Made by a program: the position numbers and the translations under genes | DNA from: JADJMO01 sp016794445 | GTDB lineage: Bacteria > Myxococcota_A > Polyangia > Polyangiales > JADJMO01 | Assembly: GCA_016794445.1 (NCBI GenBank) | Contig: JAEUKC010000241.1 | Coordinates: 1-16,897 of the forward strand | DNA length: 16,897 nucleotides | Direction of reading: 5' to 3' | Notes under the pieces: model-generated | What the model was told of the DNA's origin: nothing | What the model saw: the letters and a program-made list of their open reading frames with translations, nothing else | Database searches by the model: none | Part shown: in pieces, positions 1 to 8,420 of the stretch | Layout: the number at the start of each line of letters is the position of its first letter | Numbering within the stretch: the first letter of the stretch is position 1

Positions 1-42
1 ACCCTCGATCTCCGCAAGTTCCACGAGATCGAGCCCGTCTGA
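1..42 (+). CDS. 3' end of an upstream gene (partial)
   Basis: Reading frame 1 is open from the window edge and ends with TGA at 40-42, encoding the tail TLDLRKFHEIEPV. The TGA shares its last base with the ATG of the next gene (TGATG), a classical translational-coupling arrangement, so the two genes probably form an operon. Thirteen residues are too few to identify the product. Confidence 0.6.
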   Translation, partial: TLDLRKFHEIEPV

Positions 43-1238
43 TGGTCGTGCAGGGCAGGCTCTTCCGGGTGCGCGCGGCGCCGCTGCGGGTCGCCGGGCT
101 CCTGTCGATCGTGGGCGCGCTCGGCCCGTTCCTCCTGCGCATCGTCGGCAGTGCGTTCGGCATGCAGAAGCCCCACTGGTGGGCGGGCTACGTGTCGACG
201 AGCTGGGGGCTCGCGGTGCTCGCGGCATGCGCGCTGGCCGTGTTGTCGATCGTGCGCAACCGCGAGGCGCGGATCGAGGCGCTCCCTGGTCGGCTCGAGA
301 TCCGCACGCCGACCTCGCGACACACCGTGCACCTCGCCGCCGTGCGCTCCGCGCTCGTGGTCGCCGAGGGTGGACAGGCGCGACTCGAGCTGGCGCTCGA
401 GGACGGAGGGCGCGTGGACCTCCGGGTCGCGGACGTCGCGACCGCGCAGGCCCTCCTCGACGCCGCCGGACTGGGGCGAGGACGGCTCCTGCGCGTGCAC
501 ACGGGGCAGGGGCGCGCGCTTCTCGCGTATGCCTGCGCTACCGCGTTCTCCGTTCTGTTCGCGGGCGCCGTGGCCGCGCGCATGGGCCACGGTGCGGCGA
601 GCGTGTTCACCGGCACGCTCTACCTGGTCGGCACCCTGGCCGCGTTCGTGCTCGCGACCGTGCTCGCGCCAGCGCCCACCGTGACCGTCGGGGCCGACGG
701 CGTCACCATCGCGACCCGTCGCGGTCGAAGGTTCGTGGCCCGGCGGGATGTTGCGCGGGTGGACGAAGGCGCCGACGCCGTGCGGCTCGTGCTCGTCGAC
801 GGCTCGGTCGAGACGCTCGCGCTCGCAGAGGGCGATGCTCTGCGCGGTCGGCTCGTCGAGGCCCTGCGCAGAGAGGGTGGGTCGACCGCCGCTGCTCCGT
901 TGCTGGAGCGCGCCGGTCGCTCGCTCGACGCGTGGCGCGCGGCCCTCGCCGAGCTGGTCGACGGCAGGGGCTATCGCGGCGTGTCGATCGAAGACGTCGG
1001 CGCCGTGCTGGTCTCGCCGACCGCCACACCCGAGCAGCGCGTGGGCGCCGCGCTGGCCCTGGCCGCGACGACCGATCGCGGGCAGCGCGAGCGCGTGCGG
1101 GTCGCGGCCGAGTCGATCGTGGACGATCGGCTGCGGGTGGTCCTCGAGAAGGTCGCTGGCGACGACGCGCTCGAAGACGCCGACGTGGAGGAGCTCACGG
1201 CACCCGACCCCAGGAGCTCGGCGCGGCGCCCATCGTGA
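42..1238 (+). CDS. Four-helix membrane protein with two PH-like domains
   Basis: The product has 398 residues and is not recognised as a named family member. Hydrophobic helices are visible at about residues 15-37, 52-71, 157-178 and 186-209. After each helix pair comes a beta-rich stretch of about 60-65 residues (77-143 and 214-277) with an alternating pattern that looks like a bacterial PH (bPH/DUF304-type) domain, so the protein appears to be an internally duplicated unit of two helices plus a PH-like domain. The C-terminus (290-385) is helical and ends in an acidic segment. The ATG overlaps the upstream stop (TGATG), which fixes the start. The last 44 bases overlap the 3' end of the convergent GH92 gene. 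A membrane-associated or scaffold role is inference only. Confidence 0.8.
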   Translation: MVVQGRLFRVRAAPLRVAGLLSIVGALGPFLLRIVGSAFGMQKPHWWAGYVSTSWGLAVLAACALAVLSIVRNREARIEALPGRLEIRTPTSRHTVHLAAVRSALVVAEGGQARLELALEDGGRVDLRVADVATAQALLDAAGLGRGRLLRVHTGQGRALLAYACATAFSVLFAGAVAARMGHGAASVFTGTLYLVGTLAAFVLATVLAPAPTVTVGADGVTIATRRGRRFVARRDVARVDEGADAVRLVLVDGSVETLALAEGDALRGRLVEALRREGGSTAAAPLLERAGRSLDAWRAALAELVDGRGYRGVSIEDVGAVLVSPTATPEQRVGAALALAATTDRGQRERVRVAAESIVDDRLRVVLEKVAGDDALEDADVEELTAPDPRSSARRPS

Positions 1239-3525
1239 ACACGAGGCTGCCGCCGGCCTTCAGGTCGGCGTGGCGGAACGTGGGCTTGTCGAGCGGCGCG
1301 CCGTTCAGGGTCACCGACTGGATGTACGCCTTGTCCTTCGAGACGCCGGCCGCGTCGACGGTGAACGTGCCTCCGGCGACGGCGAGCTCGGCGTGCGGTA
1401 GCAGCGGCACGCCGATGACGTACTGGTCGCCGCCGGCGATCGGGTAGAACCCGAGCGCGGTGAACAGGTACCACGCCGACATCGAGCCACCGTCGTCGTT
1501 GCCGGGGAGGCCGTCGGCGCCGGGCCCGTAGAACGCCTCCGCCGCCCAGCGCAGCCACTTCTGCGCGAGGTCGGGCCGACCGAGGAGCGAGAAGAGGTAT
1601 CCGGCGTGCACGTCCGGCTCGTTGCCCGCCCAGTAGTAGGGGCGCATGCCGGCCGAGCGCAGCGTGTCGCCGAGGTCGAGCGCGTCCCACTCGATCTTGC
1701 CGTTGACGAACAGCGCCTCGAGCTTGGCCACGGCCTTCGCGCGGTCACCGAACAGATCGACGTACGCTTCGGCGTCCCAGAACGCGCCGAAGGTGGTCTG
1801 CACCGCGTTGGCCTCGACGTACCCCTTGCCGAAGAAGGTCTCGTCCGAGCGGTCGCCGCTGAACGCGCCCGAGGCGTCCTTGGGCCACAGGTTCCCGGTC
1901 TCCTTGTCGAACAGCTTGCGCCAGCCCTTGCTCCGCTCGAGGAGCGCCTTGCCGTCGTCGGCCTTGCCGAGCGCGTTCGCGAAGTTGCCGAGCGCGAAGT
2001 CGTCCTGCGCGTGCTCGATCGAGCGCGACACCGAGCCGTCCCGCGTCGAGAGCAGGTAGCCGTACTTCATCCACTCCTCGACGCGATCGCGCCCGCCGCG
2101 CCCCCCGGGCGGCGGGGTCGCGTCCATCGCCGCGGCGCGCATCAGGGTGTAGGCGCCGGCGGCGTCCCAGTCGCGGATGCCCTTCAGATAGGCGTCGGCG
2201 AGCACCACCTCGGCGCTCGAGCCGACCATCGTGCCGGCTTCGCCCGTCGCGAGCGGCCACTTGGGGAAGAACCCGATCACCTTGGCCATCTCGTGCAGCG
2301 AGCGCACGACGTCGCGCGCGCGGGTCGGCGCGATGAGGGTGTAGAGCGGGTTCAGGTTGCGATACGTGTCCCACAGCGAGAGGTCGTTGACGAAGGTGAA
2401 GTCGTCGCTCTTCTGGGTCTTGCCGCCGAACACGTAGGTGCGGTCCACGTCTTCGGTCACGCTGGGCATCAGGAACGAGTGGTAGACCGCGGCCGTGATC
2501 ATGTCGGCCTGCAGCTTGTCGGTCGCGGTGACCTTCACGCGATCGAGGAGGCCCTTCCACGCGGTGGCGGTCTTGCCCTTGGTGCCCTCGAAATCGAAGC
2601 TCGCGATCTCGGCGGCCAGGTTGTCGTCGGCGCCCTTCTGCGACACCAGCGAGATGCCGACGATCAGCTCGACGTTCTTGTCGGCGTCGAGATCGAAGTC
2701 GAAGGCGAGGCCCACGCCCGTGCCCTTGGCCGTGGTGCCCTCGGCGGGGGCGGCGCCGTCGGCCCACACCGAGGCCTTGGTCCACGCGTTCTTGGCGCGC
2801 GCGGAGAAGAACACGTCGTAGCCGCCGAACCCGCCGGACATGCCGCCGACGTGGCGCAGCCGGCCGCGGAACGTGTGATCCGCCGCCGTGAGCGTGACCT
2901 CGGCGTCCTTCACGGTGCCGCCCGAGAGGTGGTGGTCGAGGTCGACGACGACGTGGCCCGCGGTCGCGGCCTTCGGCCACGTGTAGCGGTGGTGCGCGGC
3001 GTGGGTGGTGGCGGTGAGCTCGGCGCGGATCGATCCTCGATCGAGGGTGACCGCGTAGTAGCCCGGCGATCCGGTCTCGCTCGGCTTGCCGAACTTGGAC
3101 TCGTAGCCCGCGGGCTTGGTGCCGGCCGCGGTGATCGTCGCGTCGGTCGGCATGAAGGTCAACACGCCGTAGTCGGTCGCGCCCGTGCCCGAGAGGTGCA
3201 GATGCGAGAACCCCTGGATCGTGTCGTCGCCGTACCAGTAGCCCGTGTAGTGGAGGAAGTTGACCGTGCCCCAGGGGCCCTTGGTGTCGGGGCCCACCTT
3301 GCACAGCCCGTTCGGCGCGGTGGCCCCGGCGAACGCGCTGCCGAAGCGGTAGGCGAAACCCCCGGTGCCGATGAGGGTCGGCACGACGGGGACGGGCGTG
3401 GGCTTGGGGACGTTGGTGTCCTCGGCGCCCGTGTCCTCCACACCGGCGTCAATCGGAGGGGCGGTGGGCTCGTCCTTCTGACAAGCCGAAAGCAGCACGA
3501 GCGCGAGGAGGGGACGGGCTCTCAC
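1195..3525 (-). CDS. GH92 family alpha-mannosidase-like lipoprotein
   Basis: The product is a 776-residue secreted glycoside hydrolase of family GH92, exo-acting alpha-mannosidases that need calcium and invert the anomeric centre. The GTG at 3525 is chosen because it gives a clean lipoprotein signal (RARPLLALVLLSAC, lipid Cys15); the frame stays open upstream, but that part crosses into the divergent gene. An acidic/Pro linker follows to about residue 48. Family landmarks in order are IGTGG, GYWYGDD with GFSHLHLSGTGATDYG, SLWDTYRNLNPLYTLI, DAYLKGI, YVEAN (E571), GNEPD (E636), GNDDGG (D677/D678) and MSAWYLFTALGFYP. Length and order fit GH92. The usual Y-x-EGN-x-WQ and VPHD motifs are altered to YVEANAVQ and AFWD, so the substrate may differ from standard mannosides. 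It probably acts at the outer membrane on glycans. The 64-bp gap to the divergent gene at 3590 must hold its promoter. Confidence 0.93.
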   Translation of the reverse strand: MRARPLLALVLLSACQKDEPTAPPIDAGVEDTGAEDTNVPKPTPVPVVPTLIGTGGFAYRFGSAFAGATAPNGLCKVGPDTKGPWGTVNFLHYTGYWYGDDTIQGFSHLHLSGTGATDYGVLTFMPTDATITAAGTKPAGYESKFGKPSETGSPGYYAVTLDRGSIRAELTATTHAAHHRYTWPKAATAGHVVVDLDHHLSGGTVKDAEVTLTAADHTFRGRLRHVGGMSGGFGGYDVFFSARAKNAWTKASVWADGAAPAEGTTAKGTGVGLAFDFDLDADKNVELIVGISLVSQKGADDNLAAEIASFDFEGTKGKTATAWKGLLDRVKVTATDKLQADMITAAVYHSFLMPSVTEDVDRTYVFGGKTQKSDDFTFVNDLSLWDTYRNLNPLYTLIAPTRARDVVRSLHEMAKVIGFFPKWPLATGEAGTMVGSSAEVVLADAYLKGIRDWDAAGAYTLMRAAAMDATPPPGGRGGRDRVEEWMKYGYLLSTRDGSVSRSIEHAQDDFALGNFANALGKADDGKALLERSKGWRKLFDKETGNLWPKDASGAFSGDRSDETFFGKGYVEANAVQTTFGAFWDAEAYVDLFGDRAKAVAKLEALFVNGKIEWDALDLGDTLRSAGMRPYYWAGNEPDVHAGYLFSLLGRPDLAQKWLRWAAEAFYGPGADGLPGNDDGGSMSAWYLFTALGFYPIAGGDQYVIGVPLLPHAELAVAGGTFTVDAAGVSKDKAYIQSVTLNGAPLDKPTFRHADLKAGGSLVFTMGAAPSSWGRVP

Positions 3526-3589
3526 GCGAGGAATCGTACAGAAATCAAGGCGGCATGGAACATCTGGCCTCGGCGGGCGTCCTATTCGC

Positions 3590-4633
3590 GTGCGGAAGAG
3601 CTGGGCGGTGGTGACGTTGCTGGTCGGTTGCGCGACGCGACCGGCCCCGGAGCGGGCCGCGCCCAAGCCGTCGGCGCCGGTCGCGGTGGCGTCGAGCCCT
3701 GCACCGAGCGCTTCGGTGGTCGCGAACGAACCGGTTGCGGAGGAGAAGCCGAAGCCCCCCGCGGTGTCGGCGGCGGAGGCCGAGAAGGTGCTGTTCCTCG
3801 GCAAGACGCCGTCGTCGGTCACGAACGCCTGCGCCAGTTCCGTCGGCGACGAGGCCCGCATCCGCTGCCTGCTCACGCAGCGCTACGACGGCGACGCCGC
3901 GGCCCAGAAGCTGGCCCTCGATCTCTACGCGCAGTCCGGTGACGTCGCCGGCCTCGAGCCGCGGCAGATGTTCGACGGCGGCTACCGCGGGATCATCGAG
4001 CTCGTCCCCGAGTTGCCGGTCGGCAAGCACCGCAAGCACCTCGCGTGGGTCGAGGAGGGCACACGCGACTTCGACCGCGTCTACGCGGCGCTCGACCTCG
4101 CGGCAGCCGCGACGGGCAAGAAGATCGGCTACCGCTGGCGCGCGTTGACCCTGCGGTTCTTCCGGTCGGTGGACCGCACCACGCCGAACGGCTTCGCGAA
4201 GGACTGGAGCTACGCCTACAACGTCTCGGGTTCGCTGCTGCACTCGGCGGTCGCGGTGCGCGAGCTGATGGTGCACGAGATCTTCCACCTGAACGACGGC
4301 GGGCACGACGAGTGGAGCTCGAGCGCCCTCGCCAAGGTGCAGGAGGACGTGATCAAGAAGTGCGGCAAGGACATCGCCTGCCTCACCCCGTACGCGCCCC
4401 ACGACACGATCGTGAAGGGCGGCACCTACTACGCGTTCCAGCCCGGGAACGGCCCCTGGGAGTACGCGGCCGAGCTCGCCGTGCGCCACTTTCGCGAGCA
4501 CCGCGCGGTGCTCGACAAGCAGAAGCTCCCCGGCAAGGCGTTCAAGTGCGGGCCCGCGCCCAACGGCAAGGCGTGGCAGCTGTTCGTCGACGAGTTCTGG
4601 GCGGGGTTGGATCTCGTGCCCGCGTGCCCCTGA
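3590..4633 (+). CDS. Lipoprotein with zincin HExxH motif (putative metallopeptidase)
   Basis: The product has 347 residues from a GTG start. An N-terminal signal (WAVVTLLVGC) places the lipid Cys at position 14, followed by a Pro/Ala/Ser-rich linker to about residue 60. The C-terminal half holds HEIFH at 229-233 followed by GHDEW at 238-242, and a glutamate-containing helix at about 291-300 (WEYAAELAVRHF) that could give the third zinc ligand. This layout is that of gluzincin-like metallopeptidases, so a cell-envelope zinc peptidase is the best guess. No named family is recognised and activity is inferred. Five cysteines lie after the linker (81, 93, 258, 264, 320) and one more is near the C-terminus (346), so disulphides are possible. 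It is divergent from the GH92 gene, and its TGA (4631-4633) lies in the palindrome TGAGCTCA shared with the convergent gene's stop. Confidence 0.85.
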   Translation: MRKSWAVVTLLVGCATRPAPERAAPKPSAPVAVASSPAPSASVVANEPVAEEKPKPPAVSAAEAEKVLFLGKTPSSVTNACASSVGDEARIRCLLTQRYDGDAAAQKLALDLYAQSGDVAGLEPRQMFDGGYRGIIELVPELPVGKHRKHLAWVEEGTRDFDRVYAALDLAAAATGKKIGYRWRALTLRFFRSVDRTTPNGFAKDWSYAYNVSGSLLHSAVAVRELMVHEIFHLNDGGHDEWSSSALAKVQEDVIKKCGKDIACLTPYAPHDTIVKGGTYYAFQPGNGPWEYAAELAVRHFREHRAVLDKQKLPGKAFKCGPAPNGKAWQLFVDEFWAGLDLVPACP

Positions 4634-4635
4634 GC

Positions 4636-5523
4636 TCAGAAAACGAGGCCGCGCGGGGTGAGGCGCACGAGGCCCTTGTCGTCCAGCCGCAGCGCCACCT
4701 CGCGGCCGTCGACCTCGACGCTGCGTCCGTTGAGGAGCCACAGGGGCAGGCCGACCGCGAGCATGATGCCGCCGATCACGGCGAAGGTCGTGAACGCCGT
4801 CTTGCCAGCCGAGGACCCGGTGTCACCGGGGTAGCGGGGCTCGTCGTCGAAGGTCAGCGCGGCGAGGCCGCCCGTGAGCAAGCACAGGCCTCCGAGCCCG
4901 GCGAGCGAGATGCCGGTGATCATGCCGGCGAGGCTGCCGAGCTGCGCGCGCACGTGGACCGGCTGCGTCCCGACGGCGAACTCGGGCGAGCTGCGCATGC
5001 CCTTGCCGTTCACCCGGTAGGTCCCCGGGGCCATGGGTCGATCGCAGGGCGCCGCGCAGACCGGCTCCCAGCGCGTGGTGGTCCCGTAGACGACGAAGCG
5101 CTCCAGCAGCACGCCGGGCTTGGCCTCGACGTGCACGAGCGCGCCGCCCGTCGGGGGAGCGGGGTAGGGGGCGTAGGTCGGCGCCGTGGCGGTCGGCGCC
5201 GCCGTCGGAGCGGGCGTCGGCACTGGCGTCGCGGTCGGCGTCAGGGTCGGGGTCGGAGCGGGCGTCGTCGGTTCGGGGGCCTTGCCGTAGCTGTCGCTCG
5301 CGATCTCGGACCAGCGGATCTTGCGGGTCTCGCCCGTCGCGAGCCGCAGGAGCACGTGTTCGCCCGGCACGCGTTCGATCAGCGTGCCGCGCACCACCAC
5401 GCCGGTCTTGAGGACCACCGTGATCTCGCCGTCGGCGTCGGCGTGCACCAATGGCGCGTGCAACACCGCGCCGGCGCTCGCGACGAGCAGGGCGAGGCTC
5501 AGCAGCGGCGCGCGCAGGTCCAT
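4636..5523 (-). CDS. PEGA-like membrane protein with N-terminal beta domain and Pro/Thr linker
   Basis: The product has 295 residues. The ATG at 5523 is chosen because it begins a signal peptide or anchor (about residues 5-29, ending VHADA); the frame runs further upstream but into the next gene. A compact beta motif at 33-75 (GEITVVLKTGVVVRGTL, then LLRLATGETRKIRWSEIAS) resembles small Sm/SH3-like barrels. A Pro/Thr/Ala linker spans 82-124. A PEGA-like beta region with CAAPC (156-160) and APGTYRVNG spans about 127-192, and two helices follow (197-224 and 243-265). A short C-terminal segment (266-295) could be another beta hairpin. Similar proteins are frequent in Myxococcota, but the function is unknown. 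It lies 2 bp from the end of the convergent peptidase-like gene and 48 bp from the divergent lipoprotein gene. Confidence 0.82.
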   Translation of the reverse strand: MDLRAPLLSLALLVASAGAVLHAPLVHADADGEITVVLKTGVVVRGTLIERVPGEHVLLRLATGETRKIRWSEIASDSYGKAPEPTTPAPTPTLTPTATPVPTPAPTAAPTATAPTYAPYPAPPTGGALVHVEAKPGVLLERFVVYGTTTRWEPVCAAPCDRPMAPGTYRVNGKGMRSSPEFAVGTQPVHVRAQLGSLAGMITGISLAGLGGLCLLTGGLAALTFDDEPRYPGDTGSSAGKTAFTTFAVIGGIMLAVGLPLWLLNGRSVEVDGREVALRLDDKGLVRLTPRGLVF

Positions 5524-5571
5524 GGTGCTCGAGCGTAGCCTCACGCCGAGGTTCGGGCGAACATCGTCGCC

Positions 5572-5946
5572 ATGCGCACCCTCCTCCTCTGCGGCTGCCT
5601 GGGCGTCACGGCCTGTGGCGCCAGCGTCGTCGTCGACCCCGCGACCGATGCGACCTCCGACACCACGAGCGACATCTCGGTCGACACCGGGGTCACCAGC
5701 ACCGACGGCGGGTTCGACGCCCGCGACATCTGCGCCGTGATCTGCGCCTCCCGTCCGGCCAAGGCCAAGTCCGAAGGCTGGTGCGAGCCGTTCCTCGCGG
5801 GCGACGCCGGCTTCGTCGGGTGCGCGGCCTACTGCCATGCCCACGAGGCGGCCTGGACCTCGCTCGAGAAGAGCGCGTTCGTGCGCTGCGTCGACAGCGA
5901 TCCGCTGTGTTTCCGCAGCATCGAGGACTGCATGAAGACCCCGTGA
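5572..5946 (+). CDS. Small Cys-rich lipoprotein
   Basis: The product has 124 residues. The signal peptide MRTLLLCGCLGVTAC gives a lipobox VTAC with lipid Cys15. An Asp/Thr/Ser-rich linker (22-50) follows. A compact domain (52-122) carries eight cysteines at 54, 58, 71, 84, 88, 106, 113 and 120, enough for four disulphides; C-x3-C occurs twice. No family name is recognised. The gene starts 48 bp from the divergent PEGA-like gene. Its stop is 1 bp from the stop of the convergent kelch gene. A structural or ligand-binding role at the envelope is possible but not shown. Confidence 0.8.
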   Translation: MRTLLLCGCLGVTACGASVVVDPATDATSDTTSDISVDTGVTSTDGGFDARDICAVICASRPAKAKSEGWCEPFLAGDAGFVGCAAYCHAHEAAWTSLEKSAFVRCVDSDPLCFRSIEDCMKTP

Positions 5947-5947
5947 G

Positions 5948-8398
5948 TCAGCGCCGGCGACGGCGGCTCGCGAGGCCGACGAGCGCGAGGCCGAGCACCG
6001 AGGCCCGCGGCGACGGGGCCGCGCCGTAGGCACACCCACCTCCCGAGTCCGTCGGCGCGTCGGTCGCGAGGGGCTTGCACTCGCCCGAGGGGACGTCGCA
6101 CGCGTGCCCGCTCGCGCAGTCGCGCGACGAGGCGCAGCGCGGGGCGCACTGGCCGGTGCTCGGGTCGCACACGTACGGCGCGCAGCCCACCGGCGGCTTG
6201 CTCGTGTCGGTCGGGATCGAGGAGAGACCGTCCGCCGAGCACTTCGCCGCGACCGCTACGACGCACTTGCCGGTCTTGGTGTCGCACACGTTGGCCCCCC
6301 CGCAGTCGGCGTCGCCAACGCACGAGGTCTTGCAGGCCGTGCCGCCGCACGCGTAGGGCGCGCAGTCGGTCTTGGTCGGCGTCGGGCAGTTGCCGGCGCC
6401 GTCGCAGGTGCTCGCGGCCGTGGCCGTGCCCGCGGCGCACGTCGCGGCCGAGCACTCCACGGTCTTGCCGCCGAAGTTGCACTGCGTGCGGTCCTTGCCG
6501 TCGCACGCGCGCGCGCAGACGCCGGTCCCCGCGGCCACGCAGGCCGTCCTCGCCCCGTGCGGCGCGCCGGTCACGGCCGTGCACGTGCCGACGCTCCCGG
6601 CGGCGTCGCACGCCTCGCACTGGCCCGTGCACGCGGTGTCGCAGCACACCCCGTCGGCGCAGAAGCCCGTGACGCAATCGGTGTTCTTGGTGCAGGCGGC
6701 GGCCTTGGCGTACGGCTCGAACACCTCGGCGGTGGAGAGCGTGCCCGTGCCGTCCCAGCCGCCCGCCACCACGACCCGCGACCCGGAGAGCGCCGTCGCG
6801 GAGTGCTGGACGCGCGGCTTGGACATCGGCGCCGCGAGCGACCAGGTGTTGCTGGCCCCGTCCCAGATCTCCGTCGTCGAGAGCGTGGCCCCGCTGCCGT
6901 CGGTGCCACCGGTCACGAGCAGACGCTCCCCGCCGAGGAGGGTCGCGGTGTGCTGCGTGCGCACCGTCGAAAGGGTGCCCGCGGCGCTGAACTTCTTGGT
7001 CGCGGGGTCGTAGAGCTCGGCGGTCGAGAGCCCCGTGCCGCCGACGAACAGCACCCGCCCGGAGGGCAGGAGGGTCGCCGTGTGGTTCGCGCGCGGGGCG
7101 AGCATGGTGCCGCCGTTGCTGAACGTCTTGCTGGTCGGGTCCCAGAGGTCGGTCTCCTTCGACGTGCTGCTGCCGGCGACGAGGACGCGGTCGCCGGCGA
7201 CGGTGGTGGCCGTGTGCCCGTCGTGGGTCACGAGGGTCGTCCCCGCCGCAGCGAAGCTCGCCGTGGAGAGCGACCAGAGCAGCGCGTCGGGCTGGCTGAC
7301 CGCGAGGGCGCGATCGCCGGACAGGGCCGCGACGACGCCCGCCTGGTACGGCGAGCCGCTGTACGTGCCCGCGCTCGACCAGCTGTCGGTCGCGGGGTCG
7401 TACACGGAGGCGCCGCGGAACGGCAGCGAGGTGGTGGTGAAGTTGCCGCCGGTCACGAGGAGCTTGCCGCTCGACAGCACGGTGAACGCGAACGACTCCG
7501 CCTGCGAGGGCATCTTGGCGAGCGCCGTCCAGGTCTTCGTCTTGGGGTCGAAGGCCGCCGTGGTGTCGAGCATCGAGACGTAGGCGCTCGCGCGCATCCC
7601 GCCGGCGATCATCGCGCGCCCGTCCGGTAGCGGCGCGCCGCCGTGCTTGTAGCGGGGGGTCAGGAGATCGGGGGTCGCGGTCCAGAGCGGATCGACCGCG
7701 ATGGGGTACGCGAGGCCCGTCGGGTCGAGCGTGAGCGACAGGCTCGTCCCGTCGGCGGACAGCCGCGCGTCGAGCGCCCGACGGGTGCCGTGGTCGTCCA
7801 CCGCGAAGCTCGGCGCGCTCGCGAGGCGCACGCGGCCGTCCGCGCCGAGCGCCTCGATGCGCCCGTCGACGACGCGCAACGCGGTGATCGCCGGGCCTCG
7901 CCGCACGCGGTAGCGCGTGACGTGCTCGGCGCCGGCCGCGCGCAGGAGGCGGATCTCCTCGAAGCGCGAGGGCTCGATCACCTGCACCAGATCGGTGGCC
8001 ACTGCGACGTCTCGCAGGACGAGCGCGGCGCCGTGCACCTCGGGCGTACTCGGTCGCTGCCCCTCGGTGGTGAGCTCGATCCACGCGTCGGCGTCGTCGG
8101 CCCGCGCGATGCGCGTCGGCGCGCCCGCGGCCCTGGGCAGCGTGACGTCGAGCCCGTCGCCGCCGAGCACCGTCCACGACCCGAGCGCGCTCGCCTTCGG
8201 GAGACAGAACCCCCGCGCCGACGCCTCGAGCGCCCCCCCGGCCCCGAGGTGGCCCGCGAACTCGGGGAACCGCGCGAGGTGGGCGAGGGTCTCCGCGGCC
8301 GTCGCGGTGCGCGCGACGGGAGGGTCCGCGGCGCTCGACGAGCAGCCGAGGAGGGCGAGGACGAAGGACGCGGCGAGCTTCGGCGGCGAGATCGGCAT
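5948..8398 (-). CDS. Kelch-repeat, Cys-rich MYXO-CTERM lipoprotein
   Basis: The product has 816 residues and is predicted to be at the cell surface. The ATG at 8398 is chosen because it begins a lipoprotein signal (ASFVLALLGC, lipid Cys19) and has GGAG four bases upstream; an earlier ATG in frame would overlap the upstream gene. An N-terminal beta region (30-235) ends in YPIAVDP. About seven kelch-type units follow (240-565), with Gly-Gly doublets at 266, 317, 453, 497 and 546 and two degenerate blades around 367 and 409. A Cys-rich region (569-775) holds DGVCC, GQCEACD, GAPHGART and repeated CDTKTGKC-like motifs. The tail GGGCA, hydrophobic helix, RRRRR (786-816) is a MYXO-CTERM sorting signal, normally processed by a myxosortase. 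It is a paralogue of the next gene upstream, 22 bp away, and the pair is probably co-transcribed. Having both a lipobox and MYXO-CTERM is odd. Confidence 0.9.
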   Translation of the reverse strand: MPISPPKLAASFVLALLGCSSSAADPPVARTATAAETLAHLARFPEFAGHLGAGGALEASARGFCLPKASALGSWTVLGGDGLDVTLPRAAGAPTRIARADDADAWIELTTEGQRPSTPEVHGAALVLRDVAVATDLVQVIEPSRFEEIRLLRAAGAEHVTRYRVRRGPAITALRVVDGRIEALGADGRVRLASAPSFAVDDHGTRRALDARLSADGTSLSLTLDPTGLAYPIAVDPLWTATPDLLTPRYKHGGAPLPDGRAMIAGGMRASAYVSMLDTTAAFDPKTKTWTALAKMPSQAESFAFTVLSSGKLLVTGGNFTTTSLPFRGASVYDPATDSWSSAGTYSGSPYQAGVVAALSGDRALAVSQPDALLWSLSTASFAAAGTTLVTHDGHTATTVAGDRVLVAGSSTSKETDLWDPTSKTFSNGGTMLAPRANHTATLLPSGRVLFVGGTGLSTAELYDPATKKFSAAGTLSTVRTQHTATLLGGERLLVTGGTDGSGATLSTTEIWDGASNTWSLAAPMSKPRVQHSATALSGSRVVVAGGWDGTGTLSTAEVFEPYAKAAACTKNTDCVTGFCADGVCCDTACTGQCEACDAAGSVGTCTAVTGAPHGARTACVAAGTGVCARACDGKDRTQCNFGGKTVECSAATCAAGTATAASTCDGAGNCPTPTKTDCAPYACGGTACKTSCVGDADCGGANVCDTKTGKCVVAVAAKCSADGLSSIPTDTSKPPVGCAPYVCDPSTGQCAPRCASSRDCASGHACDVPSGECKPLATDAPTDSGGGCAYGAAPSPRASVLGLALVGLASRRRRR

Positions 8399-8420
8399 GG
8401 GGCTCCAGGAAGCGAACGGC

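Noticed and set aside
3526..3876. Upstream extension of the GH92 frame by 117 codons
   Set aside because: It crosses the divergent lipoprotein gene and would bury the lipoprotein signal peptide that starts at the GTG at 3525.
1606..3942. Long plus-strand open frame (778 codons) across the GH92 gene
   Set aside because: It is antisense to clear GH92 motifs, rich in Arg/Ala/Gly/Val with no domain, and is the usual by-product of high GC content.
4045..5538. Plus-strand frame of 497 codons spanning two convergent genes
   Set aside because: It is out of frame with HEIFH in one gene and antisense to the other; the composition is Arg/Gly/Ala-rich with no motif.
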